Shown here piece after piece: positions 7,512 through 10,223 of a stretch of DNA of 10,223 nt (within the stretch, counting starts at the first letter, position 1; each line of letters begins with the position of its first letter). The notes under the pieces were generated by a model. It was not told the DNA's origin. It searched no databases and saw only the letters and a program-made list of their open reading frames with translations. Source of the stretch: a bacterium (GTDB lineage: Bacteria; UBP15; UBA6099; DSWB01). The translations under genes and the position numbers were made by a program. The stretch covers positions 1-10,223 of the forward strand of contig JAGUYV010000141.1 in assembly GCA_020061125.1 (NCBI GenBank), written 5' to 3'.

Positions 7512-8096
7512 TTATTCTTCGTCGAATTCCACCTGAATGTTCTCGGCTTCCGTGTCGGAGATCTGGAAAAGCTGCTTTTCCTTGAAGCCGAATATGCCCG
7601 CAATGAGTTTGTCCGGGAACTTTGCGATCATGGTGTTGTAAGCGGTCACCATTTCGTTGTAGCGCATGCGCTCCACGGCGATGCGGTTTTCAGTGCCTTC
7701 GAGCGAAGTCATGAAATCGCGCAGGATGCCGTCGGACTTGAGTTCCGGGTTTTTCTCCACAATGACCATGAGGCGGGACAGGTCGCTGGAAAACTGGCTG
7801 GCGGCCTGCACTTTGCCGTCCGTTGTGGGTGCGTTGCTGTAAGCCTTGCGGCCCTCGATGATCTTGTCGTAGATGGCGCGTTCCTGCTTGGTGAACTTGT
7901 CCGCGACCTTGTTCAGGTTGGGGATGAGATCGAAACGGCGCTTGAGCTGGTTCTCGACCTGCGCCCACTGGCCGTCCACGGCCTTGCTGGCGGTGACATA
8001 TCCGTTGTACCTGCCGATGAACGAAACTGCGATGATTACGCCGAACAGCACGATGGCGCCCAGGCATCCGAGCGCTGCCATGAGTCCCTTGTTCAT
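7512..8096 (-). CDS. lemA: LemA family membrane protein
   Basis: The 194-residue protein matches LemA: one N-terminal membrane segment (about 5-27), then the [19 protein letters not shown] and [19 protein letters not shown] motifs (30-68), and a long helical C-terminal part with [19 protein letters not shown] (about 136-154) and FGFKE. LemA proteins have a short outside end and a cytoplasmic helical bundle; their role is not settled. ATG 8096 is chosen over the upstream GTG at 8111 because GGAGG lies 9 bases before 8096 and inside the longer version. The C-terminal end is acidic. TPM-domain genes directly upstream are a frequent genomic partner of lemA. The 37-base gap to carB suggests co-transcription. 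Confidence 0.95.
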   Translation of the reverse strand: MNKGLMAALGCLGAIVLFGVIIAVSFIGRYNGYVTASKAVDGQWAQVENQLKRRFDLIPNLNKVADKFTKQERAIYDKIIEGRKAYSNAPTTDGKVQAASQFSSDLSRLMVIVEKNPELKSDGILRDFMTSLEGTENRIAVERMRYNEMVTAYNTMIAKFPDKLIAGIFGFKEKQLFQISDTEAENIQVEFDEE

Positions 8097-8150
8097 TTCT
8101 GCAACCTCCACGAATTGGTCCGGCGCAAATCCGCGCCGCGTTAAAGATAT

Positions 8151-8180
8151 ATTATAGGCGTTTTACCGCGCTTGTGTCAG
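8151..8180 (-). promoter_or_regulatory. Predicted sigma-70 promoter for lemA-carB
   Basis: On the minus strand CTGACA (8180-8175) and a perfect TATAAT (8156-8151) are separated by 18 bases. The leader to the lemA ATG is about 50 bases. This suggests lemA and the carB half can be transcribed independently of the TPM genes. Confidence 0.7.
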
Positions 8181-8211
8181 AAGGGAACAATGCAAAAAGG
8201 ATACCGTGGCG

Positions 8212-8225
8212 CCGCGAAGTCGCGG
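8212..8225 (-). terminator. Possible terminator after the TPM gene pair
   Basis: CCGCG-ACTT-CGCGG on the minus strand forms a small hairpin about 100 bases after the stop at 8324. The nearest T-run (CCTTTTTG, about 8198-8192) starts 14 or so bases later, so termination would be weak. The rest of the 8097-8323 gap holds the lemA promoter and nothing else recognised. Confidence 0.3.
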
Positions 8226-8323
8226 AGAATCTTTGGCTGCGGCCCATGACCGCGCTATCAACAATGCTTTCACCATATCTCTTGGCACATGCGCCGGGTT
8301 GATTTTGCCTTTCCTGCTTCGTC

Positions 8324-9103
8324 TCACCAGTCATCGCTGGCGCCGCCGCCGCCGCTGTCACCGCCGTCGAATCCGCCGCTGTCCGAACCCGATGAACTGT
8401 CAGAGATTGATGAAGACGCAACATCGCCGAGAATGTCCACAATCCCGGTATGGGGTCTTCGCCAGCCCTTTATGACTGTAAATATCAGAAATACGATGAT
8501 GCCTCCAAAGAGTCCAAAGAACAAAAGCGGCGAACCGTTTTCTCCCTCGTCGCCGCTTGTTTTGCTTGATGCTTTGTCCGCAATTTTTCCGGCCATGACC
8601 TCGTCCACGGATACGCCGTATTCCTTGCAGATGTCCCCAATAATTGCGTTGACTCCATCCAAAACGCCGCCCGCCATGTCGCCGGCCTTGAATTTCGGGC
8701 CGATGATCTTGCCTGTGATTTCTTTGGCGCGGATGTCGGGGATTGCACCTTCGAGTCCGTAGCCTACCTCGATGCGCATCTTGCGATCCTTGACCGCCAC
8801 CACGAGTAGTACGCCGTTGTCCTCTTTGTCCTGTCCGATGCCCCATTTCTCGAACAGCTTAATCGCGTAATTTTCGACGGGTTCGCCGTCCAGGGTTGGG
8901 ATAACGGCCACGCCGACCTGTGCGCCCGTACTCTTGTCCAAAGCGGCGATGGTGTCTTCGAGATTTTGCTGGGACGCATCATCCAGCACGCCTGCGGTGT
9001 CCACGACGAAGCCGTCCTGGGCGGGGTACTCCACGGCGCGCGCCATGCCCCCCACAAGAAGCAGCGTGGACAGCGCGATTGCGAGAATAAATCTGATCTT
9101 CAT
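8324..9103 (-). CDS. TPM-domain (YgcG-like) membrane protein with acidic C-terminal tail
   Basis: The 259-residue protein has a signal peptide (1-23, cleavage after ARA), a TPM (DUF477) domain at about 24-165 with GFVVDTAGVLDD, YAIKLFEKWGIG, DNGVLLVVAVKDRKMRIEVG and YGLEGAIPDIRAKEI, then a membrane helix (about 192-213) followed by positive residues KGWRRP, and a tail of Ser, Gly and Asp ending GGGGASDDW. The predicted topology puts the TPM domain outside the inner membrane and the tail in the cytoplasm. TPM domains occur with LemA and in the plant PSII-repair phosphatase; activity of bacterial members is unsure. GGAGG sits 6 bases before the ATG. It follows its paralogue by 32 bases and is likely co-transcribed with it. 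Confidence 0.92.
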   Translation of the reverse strand: MKIRFILAIALSTLLLVGGMARAVEYPAQDGFVVDTAGVLDDASQQNLEDTIAALDKSTGAQVGVAVIPTLDGEPVENYAIKLFEKWGIGQDKEDNGVLLVVAVKDRKMRIEVGYGLEGAIPDIRAKEITGKIIGPKFKAGDMAGGVLDGVNAIIGDICKEYGVSVDEVMAGKIADKASSKTSGDEGENGSPLLFFGLFGGIIVFLIFTVIKGWRRPHTGIVDILGDVASSSISDSSSGSDSGGFDGGDSGGGGASDDW

Positions 9104-9135
9104 TGCATACCTCCGATTATGTGATGGCGAACCCG

Positions 9136-9888
9136 TTACCAGCTTCCGCTTGCGCCTCCGCCTCCGCTGCGGCCGCCCCGGAACGGACTGCTCCCGCCGC
9201 TGCGGCCCGATGAACTGCTCCGGTACTTGTATTTGCCTTTTCCGCCTTTTTTCATGGTCACCAAAGAAATGATGATGATGAAGAGCAGGAAAAAGATCAG
9301 CCCTCCGACCGCCAGATATTCTTTCCAGGAGAGTTTGGTGGCGTCTTCGGGGATGGGCTGCAGGGTATTCACGCGCGCCACGCCCAAGCTGTCCCGGGTC
9401 ACTCCGTAATCTTCCCCGGCTTGGTCCACGATGGCGTGCACGCCTTCCACAACGCCGTCGTTGAAATTGTTCATCTTGAACTGCGGTGTAATCACATCGT
9501 CAATGATGTGTTTGGCCTCGATGTCCGTAATTGCGCCTTCGAGGCCGTAGCCGTTTTCGATGCGCAGGCGGCGGTCGTTTTTGGCAATGACCAGCAGCGC
9601 TCCGTTGTCCTTTCCCGCGGAACCCACGGCCCACTTCTCGAACAGCTTGTTCGCGTACATGTCAATGTTTTCGGGTTTCGTGCTCGGCACAGTGGCCACG
9701 GCCACCTGCGCCGTGGTCTTCTCGTCAAATGCCTTGAGCAGTGTTTCGAGGTAATCCTCTATGTGCGGATCGAGGATGTTCGCGGTATCCGTCACATAAC
9801 CGTCGGCCGCGGGATATTCCACGGCGCGCGCCGCGCTCGGTGCCAGCAGCCCCGCGAACAGCAGGGCAACCAGTATGCATCGTTTCAC
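9136..9888 (-). CDS. TPM-domain (YgcG-like) membrane protein with basic C-terminal tail
   Basis: This 250-residue paralogue of the next gene has a signal peptide (1-22, ARA before VEYP), a TPM domain at about 23-165 (GYVTDTANILD, YANKLFEKWAVG, DNGALLVIAKNDRRLRIENG, YGLEGAITDIEAKHI), a membrane helix (about 191-211) and a Lys/Arg/Ser/Gly tail ending GGGGASGSW. The GTG at 9888 is preferred over the ATG at 9930: GGAGG lies 7 bases before it, it leaves a normal signal peptide, and the predicted promoter would give almost no leader for the ATG. The tail has no acidic residue after the membrane helix, whereas that of the neighbour carries Asp but almost no basic residues after its juxtamembrane KGWRRP. 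The gene is first in the TPM pair. Confidence 0.92.
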   Translation of the reverse strand: MKRCILVALLFAGLLAPSAARAVEYPAADGYVTDTANILDPHIEDYLETLLKAFDEKTTAQVAVATVPSTKPENIDMYANKLFEKWAVGSAGKDNGALLVIAKNDRRLRIENGYGLEGAITDIEAKHIIDDVITPQFKMNNFNDGVVEGVHAIVDQAGEDYGVTRDSLGVARVNTLQPIPEDATKLSWKEYLAVGGLIFFLLFIIIISLVTMKKGGKGKYKYRSSSSGRSGGSSPFRGGRSGGGGASGSW

Positions 9889-9947
9889 TGAAGAGCCTCC
9901 AGAGGAGGAATGCGGCAGGGCGCGGCGCATGCCGTCCCGTCCATGGC

Positions 9948-9976
9948 ATTATTGCAGAATCAGGATGTCAAGCCAA
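9948..9976 (-). promoter_or_regulatory. Candidate promoter for the TPM pair
   Basis: On the minus strand TTGGCT (9976-9971) and AATAAT (9953-9948) are 17 bases apart. A perfect TTGACA (9972-9967) overlaps but would have a spacer too short for that -10 box. The leader to the GTG is about 53 bases. Confidence 0.4.
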
Positions 9977-10034
9977 GAGGGTCCGGAAATTGCGCATGGA
10001 AATTCATTTGGGTTAAAGGAAAAGGTCATCGAAA

Positions 10035-10068
10035 CTCCAGAGGGCGCTGTTTGCAGCGGCCTCTGGAG
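10035..10068. repeat. Near-perfect 15-bp inverted repeat with TTTG loop
   Basis: CTCCAGAGGGCGCTG (10035-10049) and CAGCGGCCTCTGGAG (10054-10068) pair at 14 of 15 positions. On the minus strand the hairpin is followed by TTTCG, so it may terminate the alkyltransferase transcript, though the T-run is short. It overlaps the 9-bp repeat by about ten bases. Confidence 0.7.
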
Positions 10069-10112
10069 CCTCCGTGGCCTCTGTGCACTCCGCGCACTCC
10101 GCGCTCTCCGAG
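10059..10112. repeat. Six imperfect 9-bp tandem units
   Basis: Units read GCCTCTGGA, GCCTCCGTG, GCCTCTGTG, CACTCCGCG, CACTCCGCG and CTCTCCGAG, ending one base before the alkyltransferase stop codon complement. The pattern CTCYGYG recurs every nine bases. It fills the downstream flank of that gene and joins the inverted repeat. Confidence 0.65.
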
Positions 10113-10113
10113 T

Positions 10114-10223
10114 TCAGGTTTTCACGCCTTCCATGGCGAGGAGTTTCGTTTTCAAATCCACGCCCATGCTAAAGCCGCCGATGCCGCCGCCGGATGTGAT
10201 GATGCGGTGGCAGGGCACGATGA
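10114..10223 (-). CDS. ogt: Methylated-DNA--protein-cysteine methyltransferase, C-terminal end
   Basis: Only the last 36 codons are in the window. They carry the active-site motif VPCHRII followed by SGGGIGGFSMGVDLKTKLLAMEG, the standard C-terminal signature of O6-alkylguanine-DNA alkyltransferases, which transfer alkyl groups from guanine or thymine to the PCHR cysteine in a suicide reaction. The stop TGA is at 10116-10114. The N-terminal domain lies outside the window, so fusion to an Ada-type regulator cannot be excluded. Confidence 0.93.
   Translation of the reverse strand, partial: IVPCHRIITSGGGIGGFSMGVDLKTKLLAMEGVKT

Noticed and set aside
7475-7603. N-terminal extension of the carB half
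   Set aside because: The extra 43 codons overlap the end of lemA in another frame and have no CarB-like sequence; the GTG at 7474 fits better.
9889-9930. ATG start at 9930 for the first TPM gene
   Set aside because: It places the GGAGG ribosome-binding site inside the gene and adds a polar stretch before the signal peptide.

Overview
This window looks like a mostly GC-rich bacterial chromosome segment from a lineage I cannot name. All recognisable core genes lie on the minus strand. The yaaR-holB adjacency, with pdxS-pdxT next door, is an arrangement known from the Bacillus chromosome. The stand-alone C-terminal half of carbamoyl-phosphate synthase, the lysine/alanine-rich N-terminal tails and the duplicated TPM-domain membrane proteins do not look like a standard firmicute. 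An uncultured or poorly sampled phylum is my inference.

Layout from left to right. At 1-2381 (minus strand) lie the start of a DNA polymerase III delta-prime gene (holB), a terminator-like hairpin, yaaR, and the PLP synthase pair pdxT and pdxS. Promoter-like sites precede yaaR and pdxS. At about 2480-5631 there is a patchwork region with sharp changes in base composition. It holds small unknown genes on the plus strand, a minus-strand pair consisting of an AT-rich DUF559 endonuclease-like gene and a zinc-ribbon protein, a GC-rich block without convincing coding, an unknown plus-strand gene with an N-terminal hydrophobic segment and a probable beta-sandwich domain, a strong terminator, and a short remnant of a ParB-like helix-turn-helix protein. 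It abuts the 3' end of a tRNA-Arg(TCT) gene at 5632-5705, which is where integrating elements commonly insert. I see no integrase and no second attachment site, so I read it as a decayed island.

At 5819-9888 (minus strand) lies the second core block. Two tandem TPM-domain membrane proteins are followed by lemA, which has a good sigma-70-type promoter, and then by a gene for only the synthetase-2 and allosteric half of CarB. LemA and TPM-domain proteins are a known genomic pairing. The two TPM paralogues here have oppositely charged C-terminal tails. The window ends at 10114-10223 with the C-terminal end of an O6-alkylguanine-DNA alkyltransferase, followed (in its own direction) by a 9-bp tandem repeat and a near-perfect 15-bp inverted repeat.

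The items most worth following up are the split carB located downstream of lemA, the oppositely charged TPM pair, the DUF559/zinc-ribbon pair with a G8 ribosome-binding site and a direct repeat between the genes, and the ParB-like remnant beside the tRNA.
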